64,000 nt of DNA from Hydrogenoanaerobacterium sp032017025 (GTDB lineage: Bacteria; Bacillota; Clostridia; Oscillospirales; Ruminococcaceae). The stretch is taken from NCBI RefSeq assembly GCF_032017025.1, contig NZ_DALZQO010000001.1, positions 186,001-250,000 on the forward strand, in the 5' to 3' direction. Under the pieces are notes generated by a model. The model saw only the letters and a list, made by a program, of their open reading frames with translations, had not been told where the DNA came from and searched no databases. Made by a program: the position numbers and the translations under genes. Of the stretch, positions 25,906 to 33,624 are shown piece by piece. Each line of letters begins with the position of its first letter. Within the stretch, counting starts at the first letter, position 1.

Positions 25906-26164
25906 TACTTTTGACAAGTTTTTTATATTTTTGTGGCTGAATTTACAATTAAATATTATAAATTCAGAGCATAAAACAGCTTTACAGATTGTATCGCAAA
26001 GTGTTGCATTCAGCCTTTAATCAGTGTTTGCTTTATTATAACATAGTCTATTGAAGTAAAGCGCAAAATCAGTAAATGATTTTATGCCATCGTATAAATT
26101 TGTCTTAATTATTGCATAATCACGAATGGCTCACAAATAATAGTAGCGAAGTGAGGTGATTGAA

Positions 26165-26323
26165 TTGGCTAAAAACAGTGAAAACAAAAAAAATCAATCT
26201 ACAAGCAATAAGAAAAATGACGGCTCTGCAAACAACAAGGCGAACAATCCGTCCTCTAACAACATGAACCAGAACTCCAATAAGACCTCAAACAATAGAG
26301 CAGATAACTCTAACAACTACTAA
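26165..26323 (+). CDS. Small Asn-rich protein of 52 residues
   Basis: A short frame that starts with TTG behind GAGGTGAT (about seven bases) and reads MAKNSENKKNQSTSNKKNDG onwards, ending in NNY. Of 52 residues, 19 are Asn, 9 Ser and 7 Lys; there is no hydrophobic stretch, so the product should be soluble and disordered. A terminator follows 55 bp downstream. The composition recalls small spore-associated proteins of Firmicutes, but I cannot assign it to a family. Evidence that it is real: ribosome site, sensible stop, own terminator, and position in an otherwise empty gap between rubrerythrin and yitT. Low-complexity composition leaves some doubt. Confidence 0.6.
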   Translation: MAKNSENKKNQSTSNKKNDGSANNKANNPSSNNMNQNSNKTSNNRADNSNNY

Positions 26324-26377
26324 ACTATAATTCTCTTTTTAAACTGAATTAATTTTGATGCTTGATTTGTGACAGCC

Positions 26378-26417
26378 AAAAGACCGCCACCGAATTGATT
26401 TCTCGGACGGTCTTTTT
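26378..26417. terminator. Bidirectional terminator between the Asn-rich gene and yitT
   Basis: AAAGACCG and CGGTCTTT pair around a loop of about 20 bases, with a T run on the plus side and an A-rich flank on the other. It can serve both convergent genes. Confidence 0.75.
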
Positions 26418-26422
26418 GCTTG

Positions 26423-27301
26423 TTATTTTTGGTTACTTTGAATTGGTTTAAAGCCCTCACCCATAATTTCGCCCGCTTCGGCAACAATGATAAACGCTCT
26501 GGGATCTACATCATAAACCATATTTTTCAGTTTATGAAACTGATTTTTGCGTACAGCCGAAAGCACAACATATTTGTCGTTGCCCGAATATGCCCCTTTT
26601 CCCGCAAGCAGCGTCGCCCCGCGGTCAAGATCATGAATGATGACCTTAGATATTTCCTCACTTTTTTCGGAAATCACCAGCACCATTTTACCCACGTCCA
26701 CACCGTATAAAAGGGAATCGAGCACGCGAGAACAGGTAAAAATAGTAATCAATCCATACAAGGCTGACTCCAACTGCTGATAAACAAACGAAGAAGTAAT
26801 CAGTACTACACAGTCAACCATCAGCATTGCTCTTCCGATAGGCAGATAAGGAAATTTGCGCTGCAGCAAGCGTGCGACAATGTCGGTGCCACCTGTGGTT
26901 GCCCCGCGCATGAAGATAAGGGCAAGCCCTGCACCGATACCCACACCGCCAAACAAAGCTGCCAGCAGCGGGTTTTTGGTGTATGGCGGTAAAAAGATAC
27001 CCATAACATCGAGCACTAACGACATGACCAGTACACTTTTCAGTGTTTTTACGGTCATCGATTTGCCTAAAAGCTGAAACGAAAGAAACAGCAGCGGTAT
27101 ATTGATTAGCAGGGATACGGTGCCAATTGGAATACCCCACAAATAGTTGACTATTGTGGCAATACCCGTAACACCGCCGGGGGCAATGTGGTTAGGTGCA
27201 GTAAACATGTGTACACCCACAGCGTATAGTGAGGCACCTACAATATCAAAAATAATATCAGTCAACCAGACTTTAAACTGCACAGCGGTAAAATTTTTCA
27301 T
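26423..27301 (-). CDS. YitT family membrane protein (DUF161/DUF2179)
   Basis: A 292-residue protein with five or six membrane helices in the first 200 residues (IVGASLYAVGVHMF and IAPGGVTGIATIVNYLWG are typical) and a soluble C-terminal DUF2179 domain (about 215-285, for example DLDRGATLLAGKGAYSG and VYDVDPRAFIIVAEAGEIMG). Such proteins are abundant in Firmicutes; their transport function is not established. The ATG at 27301 has a GGAG-type site. It lies downstream of mrnC on the same strand after a 29-bp gap, so it may share that transcript. Confidence 0.9.
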   Translation of the reverse strand: MKNFTAVQFKVWLTDIIFDIVGASLYAVGVHMFTAPNHIAPGGVTGIATIVNYLWGIPIGTVSLLINIPLLFLSFQLLGKSMTVKTLKSVLVMSLVLDVMGIFLPPYTKNPLLAALFGGVGIGAGLALIFMRGATTGGTDIVARLLQRKFPYLPIGRAMLMVDCVVLITSSFVYQQLESALYGLITIFTCSRVLDSLLYGVDVGKMVLVISEKSEEISKVIIHDLDRGATLLAGKGAYSGNDKYVVLSAVRKNQFHKLKNMVYDVDPRAFIIVAEAGEIMGEGFKPIQSNQK

Positions 27302-27330
27302 ACAGCACGCTCCAAGTATCAGACTGGACT

Positions 27331-27732
27331 TTAGGAGGCTAAACTTGTGAGAATTCGCTCAAAAAGCTCGTTAATGCGGCTAAGCTTACCGCCCAAGTAC
27401 AGGTAACCGAACAATGCTTCTACACCTGTCGCCTTACGGTATTCTAAAACATCGGCATTTTTAGGCGCATGTACGCCGCTGCTGTTGCGCCCTCGACGTA
27501 AAATATCCGCTTCGTCCTCGGGTAGTGTATCTGCAATTAAATCATACACACGTGCCTGGAAAGAAGCTTTTACCATTTCCACCGTTTTTTTGTGCAGCTT
27601 ATTTGGCGGCATACTGCCTGCACTAATAACTTGCTCGCGCACCATCAATTCGTATACGACATCACCCATAAAGGCAAGCGTTAGCGGACTGAGCAGCTTC
27701 GGGTTACTCCCCTGCTTTGCTAAATCTAACAT
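27331..27732 (-). CDS. mrnC: Mini-ribonuclease III
   Basis: Mini-III matures 23S rRNA ends. The 133-residue protein is a bare RNase III catalytic domain without a dsRNA-binding domain. LTLAFMGDVVYELMVRE (about residues 17-33) carries the early acidic residue, and the later GVEALFGYLYLGGK supplies the catalytic Glu. NSSGVHAPKN is the typical mid-region of the family. The usual genomic partner is cysS, which is not here; instead obgE lies 24 bp upstream. Length and motifs leave little doubt. Confidence 0.93.
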   Translation of the reverse strand: MLDLAKQGSNPKLLSPLTLAFMGDVVYELMVREQVISAGSMPPNKLHKKTVEMVKASFQARVYDLIADTLPEDEADILRRGRNSSGVHAPKNADVLEYRKATGVEALFGYLYLGGKLSRINELFERILTSLAS

Positions 27733-27756
27733 AAAACCATCCTTATTCCATGCCTG

Positions 27757-29034
27757 TTAATGCACGTAGTCAAACTCAAAGTCGAGGATGCTGACCGTGT
27801 CACCGTCCTGAACGCCCATTTCATTGAGCTTATCAATAATACCACTGTTGCGCAGCACGCGCTGGAAGTATTGAAGCGATTCATAGTCATCCATGTTGAC
27901 AGATCCCAATACAGGCGCAAGCCAGTCCGCATCCACAATGTAAACACCGTCTTCTATCGTAATTTCAAATGCCTGTTTGTCTTTTGGCTCCAGTTCAGAC
28001 AGGGGAAGGTCTTCTTTTTCATATATCTTGATGGGAGGAAGTGTATCAAGCAGCTGAGAAACCGCATAAATCAGCGGGTCCACACCCTGCCTTGTTGCAG
28101 CAGAAATGGGGAAGAACGGTAGCCCTTTGCCCTCAATATACTCTTTGAACGCGGCAATCTGCTCTTCGGTTGCCATGTCGCATTTGTTCGCAGCTACAAT
28201 TTGCGGGCGGCTTGCGAGTTCCTCATTAAAGCTGACAAGCTCCTGATTAATCTTCTCAAAATCCTCAATGGGGTCCCTGCCCTCTATGCCCGAAACATCC
28301 ACAACATGTACATTCAAACGGCAACGCTCTACATGGCGCAAAAACTCATGTCCCAAGCCTACACCTTCAGACGCACCCTCAATTAGCCCAGGAATATCCG
28401 CCATCACAAAAGATTTGTTTTCATCGACACGAACCACACCCAGCACAGGGGTAAGCGTTGTAAAGTGGTAGTTTGCGATTGCGGGTTTTGCCTCACTGCA
28501 AACCGAGATTAAGCTGGATTTGCCCACATTGGGGAAGCCAACCAGTCCCACATCCGCAAGCAGCTTGAGCTCAAGCGTAACATCAAAAGCTTCACCCGGA
28601 AGCCCCGGCTTTGCAAAGCGCGGTACCTGGCGCGTAGGGGTGGCGAAATGGCTGTTGCCCCAACCGCCTTTGCCGCCTTTTGCTACAACCTGCGGCTCAG
28701 GGGTGGAAAGGTCAGCCAAAATGCGCCCTGTATTTGCCTCTTTTACCAAAGTGCCCTGTGGCACCTTAATGATGAGATCTGGGGCGGTCTTACCGCTGCA
28801 GCGTTTTGCTGTACCCGGATCTCCGTTTTGTGCAAAATAGCGTTTTTTGAATTTAAACTCAGCCAGGGTGGATATGTTGGTATCGACCTGGAACACCACG
28901 TTGCCACCTTTACCGCCGTCGCCACCGTCGGGCCCACCCGCTGCCACATATTTTTCGCGGTGGAACGAAACCGCGCCGCCGCCGCCGTCACCCGCTTTGA
29001 TCTTAATTCTTGCAATATCTACAAATGCTGCCAT
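27757..29034 (-). CDS. obgE: Obg GTPase (CgtA/ObgE)
   Basis: Essential GTPase linked to 50S ribosome assembly and stress. The 425-residue protein has the glycine-rich Obg fold (residues 1-158, starting MAAFVDIARIKIKAGDGGGG), the G domain with GFPNVGKSS, DIPGLIEGA and NKCD, and a C-terminal OCT domain of about 75 residues ending DGDTVSILDFEFDYVH. The OCT domain is typical of Firmicute Obg. It follows the rplU-prp-rpmA genes, as is common in Clostridia, but a terminator separates them, and mrnC follows. Confidence 0.97.
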   Translation of the reverse strand: MAAFVDIARIKIKAGDGGGGAVSFHREKYVAAGGPDGGDGGKGGNVVFQVDTNISTLAEFKFKKRYFAQNGDPGTAKRCSGKTAPDLIIKVPQGTLVKEANTGRILADLSTPEPQVVAKGGKGGWGNSHFATPTRQVPRFAKPGLPGEAFDVTLELKLLADVGLVGFPNVGKSSLISVCSEAKPAIANYHFTTLTPVLGVVRVDENKSFVMADIPGLIEGASEGVGLGHEFLRHVERCRLNVHVVDVSGIEGRDPIEDFEKINQELVSFNEELASRPQIVAANKCDMATEEQIAAFKEYIEGKGLPFFPISAATRQGVDPLIYAVSQLLDTLPPIKIYEKEDLPLSELEPKDKQAFEITIEDGVYIVDADWLAPVLGSVNMDDYESLQYFQRVLRNSGIIDKLNEMGVQDGDTVSILDFEFDYVH

Positions 29035-29231
29035 AAATTATTTCACCTCTCTGCGGGATGCTCCCGCCGACAGCGGGCAATGCCCGCAGATCATTCGGAC
29101 AAGAGCTTATCACCATAGCAAGCCATTGCCGCAAACACTTTATTGTTTATCTCTATTCTGCCAGATTCCAGCGCTACCATACACTGCTTTACTATACTGT
29201 TTGCTGTGGTGCTCCGCTAAAATCTTTCAAT

Positions 29232-29262
29232 AAAAAATCCCGAGTGAACACTCGGGATTTTA
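29232..29262 (-). terminator. Terminator after rpmA
   Basis: AAAATCCCGAGTG and CACTCGGGATTTT pair around two bases on the minus strand and run into a T-rich tail, 19 bp behind the rpmA stop. It isolates the ribosomal genes from obgE. The remaining 200 bp up to obgE hold no gene; a GC-rich hairpin lies near the obgE ribosome site. Confidence 0.9.
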
Positions 29263-29280
29263 GTTGCTTATGCAATTGGA

Positions 29281-29562
29281 TTACTGCTCTGCGTAAACAC
29301 TGACCTTTTTGCGGTCTTTGCCCCAGCGCTCGAATTTAACCTTGCCGCTTACAGTTGCAAACAGGGTATCATCGGAACCACGGCCAACATTCTCGCCCGG
29401 GTGAATGTGTGTACCACGCTGACGAACCAGAATGTTGCCAGCCAGTACAAACTGACCGTCAGCACGTTTTACGCCAAGTCGTTTAGACTCGGAGTCACGG
29501 CCGTTCTTGGTAGAACCAACACCTTTTTTATGTGCAAAAAATTGCATGCTAATTCTTAACAT
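29281..29562 (-). CDS. rpmA: 50S ribosomal protein L27 with Prp-cleaved N-terminal leader
   Basis: Large-subunit protein at the peptidyl-transferase centre. The 93-residue precursor begins MLRISMQFFAHKKGVGSTKN. The MQFFA stretch is the Firmicute cleavage signal, cut after Phe9 by the protease Prp to expose the functional N-terminus AHKKG. Conserved L27 blocks (RGTHIHPGENVGRGSDDTLF) follow. The prp gene lies immediately upstream, five bases away, and rplU before that: rplU-prp-rpmA is the standard order in Firmicutes with cleavable L27. The ATG lies behind GGAGGTG. Confidence 0.97.
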   Translation of the reverse strand: MLRISMQFFAHKKGVGSTKNGRDSESKRLGVKRADGQFVLAGNILVRQRGTHIHPGENVGRGSDDTLFATVSGKVKFERWGKDRKKVSVYAEQ

Positions 29563-29566
29563 ATCG

Positions 29567-29887
29567 TTACACCTCCGAAATTATCAGTTTAAGGCTTTTC
29601 GGGTAATCTTCCGCCAATAACTGCAGCTGCAGGCAAAAGGCACACATCAGTGTGTTTGCCGCTGTATCGCTGCAATCTTGCGGCAGCTTCAGCGAAATTT
29701 CGTTCTCGCCCACCTTGACTTCAGCAGAGATCTTTAAAATCTCGGTGATGCCGTTGACGGTAAGCTGTAAAGCAGATGAAACACTCGCGCATACGATATC
29801 CTGTCCATAATTGGCGAACATGGCATGCCCCGATACTGCGAATGCGGTATATCTGCCTTTTTCAAAACAAAATTCAGCAGAAATCAT
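29567..29887 (-). CDS. prp: Ribosomal-processing cysteine protease Prp
   Basis: Removes the N-terminal leader of L27, an essential step in some Firmicutes. The 106-residue protein carries the family motif SGHAMFANYGQDIVCASVSS, which holds His21 and the nucleophile Cys33. Length and position between rplU and rpmA are standard. The ATG at 29887 lies behind AAGGGGA. Substrate signal and protease are both present in this operon, so the processing route should be functional here. Confidence 0.95.
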   Translation of the reverse strand: MISAEFCFEKGRYTAFAVSGHAMFANYGQDIVCASVSSALQLTVNGITEILKISAEVKVGENEISLKLPQDCSDTAANTLMCAFCLQLQLLAEDYPKSLKLIISEV

Positions 29888-29901
29888 AAATTTAATTCCC
29901 C

Positions 29902-30213
29902 TTACAGAGCAATGCTTTCGATCTCAACCTTGGTATAGGGCTGTCTGTGACCGATTTTTCTCTTGGAGTCTTTTTTTGGTCTGTAGGTGAGAACTGTAAT
30001 TTTTTTACCTTTGCCGTTTTTAACAGCTTTCGCGGTTACTTTTGCGCCGGATACGTAAGGTGCACCGACAACCAGTCCGTCGTCTTTGCCGACTGCAATT
30101 ACTTTTTCAAAGTTAATTTTCTCATCAGCTTCGACATTCAGTTTTTCGATGAAAACAACATCGCCTTGTTCAACGCGGTATTGTTTGCCACCGGTTTCAA
30201 TAATAGCATACAT
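29902..30213 (-). CDS. rplU: 50S ribosomal protein L21
   Basis: Large-subunit protein binding 23S rRNA. The start at 30213 gives 103 residues beginning MYAIIETGGKQYRVEQGD, the invariant L21 N-terminus, behind AAAGAGGCT. Later blocks (KKITVLTYRPKKDSKRKIGH and RQPYTKVEI) fit. The open frame continues upstream to 30327, but that part is leader RNA. It is the first gene of rplU-prp-rpmA and lies about 100 bp behind its promoter. Confidence 0.97.
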   Translation of the reverse strand: MYAIIETGGKQYRVEQGDVVFIEKLNVEADEKINFEKVIAVGKDDGLVVGAPYVSGAKVTAKAVKNGKGKKITVLTYRPKKDSKRKIGHRQPYTKVEIESIAL

Positions 30214-30313
30214 ATTGAATGAGCCTCTTTCTTTCAGTCTCGCTATTGTCAGGCGATGCTTTTTAGACGAATTTCGCCTTTTGGGCATACTTCTAGCCTG
30301 TAATATGCGGCTT
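30214..30313 (-). promoter_or_regulatory. rplU leader, candidate L21 autoregulatory leader
   Basis: About 100 bases of untranslated leader separate the promoter from rplU. In Bacillus an L21 leader RNA is known at this position. I see short stems (for example GGCGA with TCGCC-like partners) but did not establish the consensus fold, so this is a positional suggestion. Confidence 0.4.
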
Positions 30314-30317
30314 TTAT

Positions 30318-30346
30318 ATGTTACCACAAACCATTGAGTTAGTCAA
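30318..30346 (-). promoter_or_regulatory. Promoter of rplU-prp-rpmA
   Basis: On the minus strand TTGACT (30341-30346) and TAACAT (30318-30323) are 17 bp apart, within the gap between folD and rplU. Confidence 0.7.
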
Positions 30347-30386
30347 GCAAAAGTTAACATGTATTGCAGGTATCTTCACTGTACGG

Positions 30387-31235
30387 TTACTGCGCCTTGC
30401 TTTTGGCAGCTGCAACCGTATTTTTAAGCAGCATCGAAATCGTCATAGGCCCTACACCGCCCGGTACAGGGGTGATATAGCTGCATTTTGGCGCGACAGA
30501 CTCAAAATCCACGTCGCCGCACAGCTTGCCGTTTTCGTCGCGGTTCATGCCGACGTCAATGACGACCGCGCCATCTTTTATCATGCCCCCGGTGACAAAC
30601 TTCGCTTTGCCCACAGCAGCGATGAGGATATCGGCGCGACGGGTGACCTCGGCGAGGTTCTTGGTACGAGAGTGGCAGATGGTAACTGTGCCGCTGCTGT
30701 GGAGCAGCAGCATTGCCATGGGCTTGCCCACAATATTGCTGCGGCCGATTACAACGCACTCTTTACCGCACACCTCGATACCCGTCTCTTTGATTAGTTC
30801 CATAACACCCGCGGGCGTGCAGGGCAAAAACTGATAGTCGTTAATCATGATTTTTCCGACATTCGCGGCATGGAAGGCATCTACATCTTTCTCGGGCGAA
30901 ATTGCCTCAATAACCGCCTTTTCATCGATATGTTTCGGCAGGGGCAGCTGTACGAGTATGCCATCAATCTCCGGCTTTTTGTTTAGTTTTTCTACCAGAG
31001 CCAACAACTCGGCCTGCGTAGTTTCGGCAGGTAAGGCATGCTTTTCGGAGTAGATGCCAACTTCTTCGCAGCCCTTCTCTTTATTGCGCACATACACCTG
31101 AGATGCGGGGTCTTCCCCCACAATTACCACTGCAAGGCCTGGGGTAATACCGTTTTCTTTCATCCGCTTTACTTCTAGCTTCAACTGCTCGCGTACCTTT
31201 GCGGACACCGCCTTGCCATCAAGAATTACCGCCAT
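30387..31235 (-). CDS. folD: FolD bifunctional methylene-THF dehydrogenase/cyclohydrolase
   Basis: Interconverts 5,10-methylene-, methenyl- and 10-formyl-tetrahydrofolate. The 282-residue form starts at the ATG at 31235 (MAVILDGKAVSAKVRE), behind GGAGGAAG. YVRNKEKGCEEVGI holds the catalytic Lys region, DGILVQLPLPKHID and GRSNIVGKPMAMLLL are the family signatures, and PVPGGVGPMTISMLLKNT ends the protein. The start lies 17 bases inside the end of lgt, so the two are coupled. The frame extends further upstream to 31280 without similarity. Confidence 0.96.
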   Translation of the reverse strand: MAVILDGKAVSAKVREQLKLEVKRMKENGITPGLAVVIVGEDPASQVYVRNKEKGCEEVGIYSEKHALPAETTQAELLALVEKLNKKPEIDGILVQLPLPKHIDEKAVIEAISPEKDVDAFHAANVGKIMINDYQFLPCTPAGVMELIKETGIEVCGKECVVIGRSNIVGKPMAMLLLHSSGTVTICHSRTKNLAEVTRRADILIAAVGKAKFVTGGMIKDGAVVIDVGMNRDENGKLCGDVDFESVAPKCSYITPVPGGVGPMTISMLLKNTVAAAKSKAQ

Positions 31236-32274
31236 CGTCTTCCTCCGTCTTTTTGTCATCGGTTGGTTCTGCCGCCGCACTTTCCAATTCAGCAGGCACC
31301 TCTTCTTTCGTCTCTGCTATTGTAGGTTCTACGTCAACTGCTTTATCCTCTTTTTTCGTATAGAACGTGCCCTGACGAATCATCTCTGCCTCCTCGGAAT
31401 GCACATACAGCTTGAGATATTCGGGGTCGTTCTCACGTTTGATTTTAGAGCGCACTACAAACCAGATGACGATTGCCGCAATAACACCGATGAGCGAAAG
31501 CACCTGTGATACACGAATGCTGCCCAGCATTAAGCTGTCGGTGCGCAGCCCCTCGATTACAAAGCGGCCTGCGCCATACCATGCGGTATAGAGCAGCACC
31601 AACTCGCCGTCAAAACGGCGGTGCTTGGTGTACCACGCAATAACAATAAAGCCGATTAAACACCAGATTGATTCGTAAAAGAATGTGGGGTGCACCGGCA
31701 TGGTGGGGTCAACCGTAACGCCGTACTGTGCCAACTCTGCCTGATGCGAAGTGAGATAACGCTCGATTGCAGGGCCTGCCATGCCCCATGGCATAGTGGT
31801 GTTGGCACCAAACGCCTCGATGTTAACAAAGTTACCCCAGCGCCCAATTGCCTGCCCTATGATCAGACCTGCCGCTGCGAGGTCCATCATAGGAAGGATG
31901 CGAACCTTGCGGTAGCGGCACATCAGCAGTCCCACAATTACAGCACCGATAATACCGCCGTAAATGGCAATGCCGCCCTCCCATATTTTAAAGATATTGA
32001 TTAGGTTGTCCTTGTACTCATCCCATGAAAACAGCACATAATAGGCTCTCGCGCCGACAATTCCGCCGATTACCGCGACCAAAAGCACGTCAATCACACG
32101 ATCGCTGTCCAGCCCAAAATGTTTGGTGCGCAGCATTACATAGCAAATACCCACAAGAAACGCGGCTGCCATAATAATACCATACCAGGCAATGGCATGC
32201 CCGCCAATGTGAAAAGCCTCACGGTTCAGGTGGAATTCGAGCCCCAGCCCCGGGAAGGTTAATAGTTCACCCAT
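31219..32274 (-). CDS. lgt: Prolipoprotein diacylglyceryl transferase with acidic C-terminal extension
   Basis: Lgt attaches diacylglycerol to the lipobox Cys of prelipoproteins in the membrane. The protein has about seven helices and the signature GRWGNFVNIEAFG (about residues 145-157); GGIAIYGGIIGAV and HPTFFYESIWCLIG are further conserved blocks. At 351 residues it is about 70 longer than usual: after the last helix follows a charged cytoplasmic tail ending in TDDKKTEEDDGGNS, rich in Glu and Ala. The tail overlaps the folD start and may simply be a neutral extension. Lipoproteins in this same window (the DUF3798 binding protein, GerC) are its likely clients. Confidence 0.95.
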   Translation of the reverse strand: MGELLTFPGLGLEFHLNREAFHIGGHAIAWYGIIMAAAFLVGICYVMLRTKHFGLDSDRVIDVLLVAVIGGIVGARAYYVLFSWDEYKDNLINIFKIWEGGIAIYGGIIGAVIVGLLMCRYRKVRILPMMDLAAAGLIIGQAIGRWGNFVNIEAFGANTTMPWGMAGPAIERYLTSHQAELAQYGVTVDPTMPVHPTFFYESIWCLIGFIVIAWYTKHRRFDGELVLLYTAWYGAGRFVIEGLRTDSLMLGSIRVSQVLSLIGVIAAIVIWFVVRSKIKRENDPEYLKLYVHSEEAEMIRQGTFYTKKEDKAVDVEPTIAETKEEVPAELESAAAEPTDDKKTEEDDGGNS

Positions 32275-32340
32275 GGTTCAACCTCCATAAAGATAAAATC
32301 TATGTAGCGGCAGAAGCCGCTTACAGGCACAGCAGAACGC

Positions 32341-33624
32341 TTATTCTACCGGATAAATGATGGAAATGGCACTGTGCTCACGCGAGAAGTTATCTTGAAG
32401 ATGCTTTGTGAGCTGCTCAATGGTACAGTCGGCGATGAGGTCGACCAGTTCGTAGATCGTAAACTCGCAGAAGTGCGACTGCATCAGTGCGCCTGCAACC
32501 CCTTCAACGTTATTAAGCATGCGGATATATCGCCCATAGATGGCTTTTTTACAGCGGTCAAATGCGGCATGGTCTATGCCCTCGCGCTGAACTCGCTCAA
32601 TTTCTGTGCAAATCTCCTCGTAGACCTTATCGGGGTCGCGCGACTCGCCCGAAAATAGCGTGGAGATAAAGTCTCTGCCGGTGAACACCTCGCTGCCAAA
32701 CGTGGAGTTGATCAGCGCGTTGTCGTACATTCTGCGGTACAGCGGGGATGCCTCGCCCGCAAGAATCTCCACAAGAATTTCATCGAGCACCTGGTTCATA
32801 GAGTTCTCGCGCTTACTGCCCGGAATCTCCTTAAAGCCGATGTTAAACATCGGCATCGCAACCGGTAGCTTCATCTCAACTCGCGGCTCATTAACCGTTC
32901 TCGGCTCGTCGGGCACCTTCGCCTCAATGGATAANNNNNNNNNNTCGGCAGGCTTTAGGATGCGATCGGCGGCTTCAAGCACGGTATCGATCTCAAAATT
33001 GCCCGCAACGACGAGCACCATATTATTCAAATTGTAAAAGGTGTTGTAGCAGCGGTAAAGCAGGTCAGCATCAATTTCAGCAATCGATTCCACTGTGCCC
33101 GCAATATCAACACGCACAGGGTTGTTCACATACAGCGCGCCGAGCAGATTAAACAGAACGCGCCAGTCGGGGTTGTCGTCGTACATCTTGATTTCCTGCC
33201 CGATGATGCCCTGCTCTTTGCGCACAGTTTCCTCGGTGAAATACGGATGTGTGACGAAATCGAGCAGAATCTCGATGGATTCTTTAAAGTTATCGGCACA
33301 GCTGAACAGATACGCTGTTTTGTCAAAGCTGGTGTACGCATTGGCGGAAGCACCGGTTTTGGCGTAACGCTCAAATGCGTCTCCGTCTTCGCTTTCAAAC
33401 AGTTTGTGCTCAAGATAATGTGCAATACCCGCCGGCACGGTGACGAAATCGTTGTCTTTGCTTGTTTTAAAGGTGGTGTCAATCGAGCCTATCTCCGCGC
33501 CAAACAGCGCGTAGGCGGAGCTGAACTGCGGTTTGGGGCACAGCAGCATGGTAAGCCCCGAGCTGTGCTTAATTTTAACATAGTTTTCACCGAGCCTCTC
33601 GGAGGAGATTACGGTTTTATTCAT
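32341..33624 (-). CDS. M16 family peptidase (YmfH-like), contains a 10-N assembly gap
   Basis: About 427 residues with the M16 (insulinase/pitrilysin) fold. The inverted zinc motif HYLEHKLFE (HxxEH) lies near residue 68 and is intact, with the distal Glu expected about 75 residues later (TEETVRKEQGIIGQEIKM). It is therefore the catalytic half of a YmfF-YmfH pair. The ATG at 33624 lies eight bases behind GGAGGG; an upstream GTG would abut the ribosome site. Ten undetermined bases (32935-32944) fall in the linker between the two M16 domains; the frame stays open on both sides. The partner gene overlaps its start by eight bases. Confidence 0.9.
   Translation of the reverse strand: MNKTVISSERLGENYVKIKHSSGLTMLLCPKPQFSSAYALFGAEIGSIDTTFKTSKDNDFVTVPAGIAHYLEHKLFESEDGDAFERYAKTGASANAYTSFDKTAYLFSCADNFKESIEILLDFVTHPYFTEETVRKEQGIIGQEIKMYDDNPDWRVLFNLLGALYVNNPVRVDIAGTVESIAEIDADLLYRCYNTFYNLNNMVLVVAGNFEIDTVLEAADRILKPAXXXXLSIEAKVPDEPRTVNEPRVEMKLPVAMPMFNIGFKEIPGSKRENSMNQVLDEILVEILAGEASPLYRRMYDNALINSTFGSEVFTGRDFISTLFSGESRDPDKVYEEICTEIERVQREGIDHAAFDRCKKAIYGRYIRMLNNVEGVAGALMQSHFCEFTIYELVDLIADCTIEQLTKHLQDNFSREHSAISIIYPVE
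32935..32944. other. Assembly gap (10 N)
   Basis: A run of ten N inside the YmfH-like gene. It marks a scaffold join; the true length between the flanks may not be 10. Confidence 0.98.

Noticed and set aside
32935..32944. Insertion or frameshift in the YmfH-like gene
   Set aside because: The bases are N, so this is an assembly gap; nothing can be concluded about the gene.
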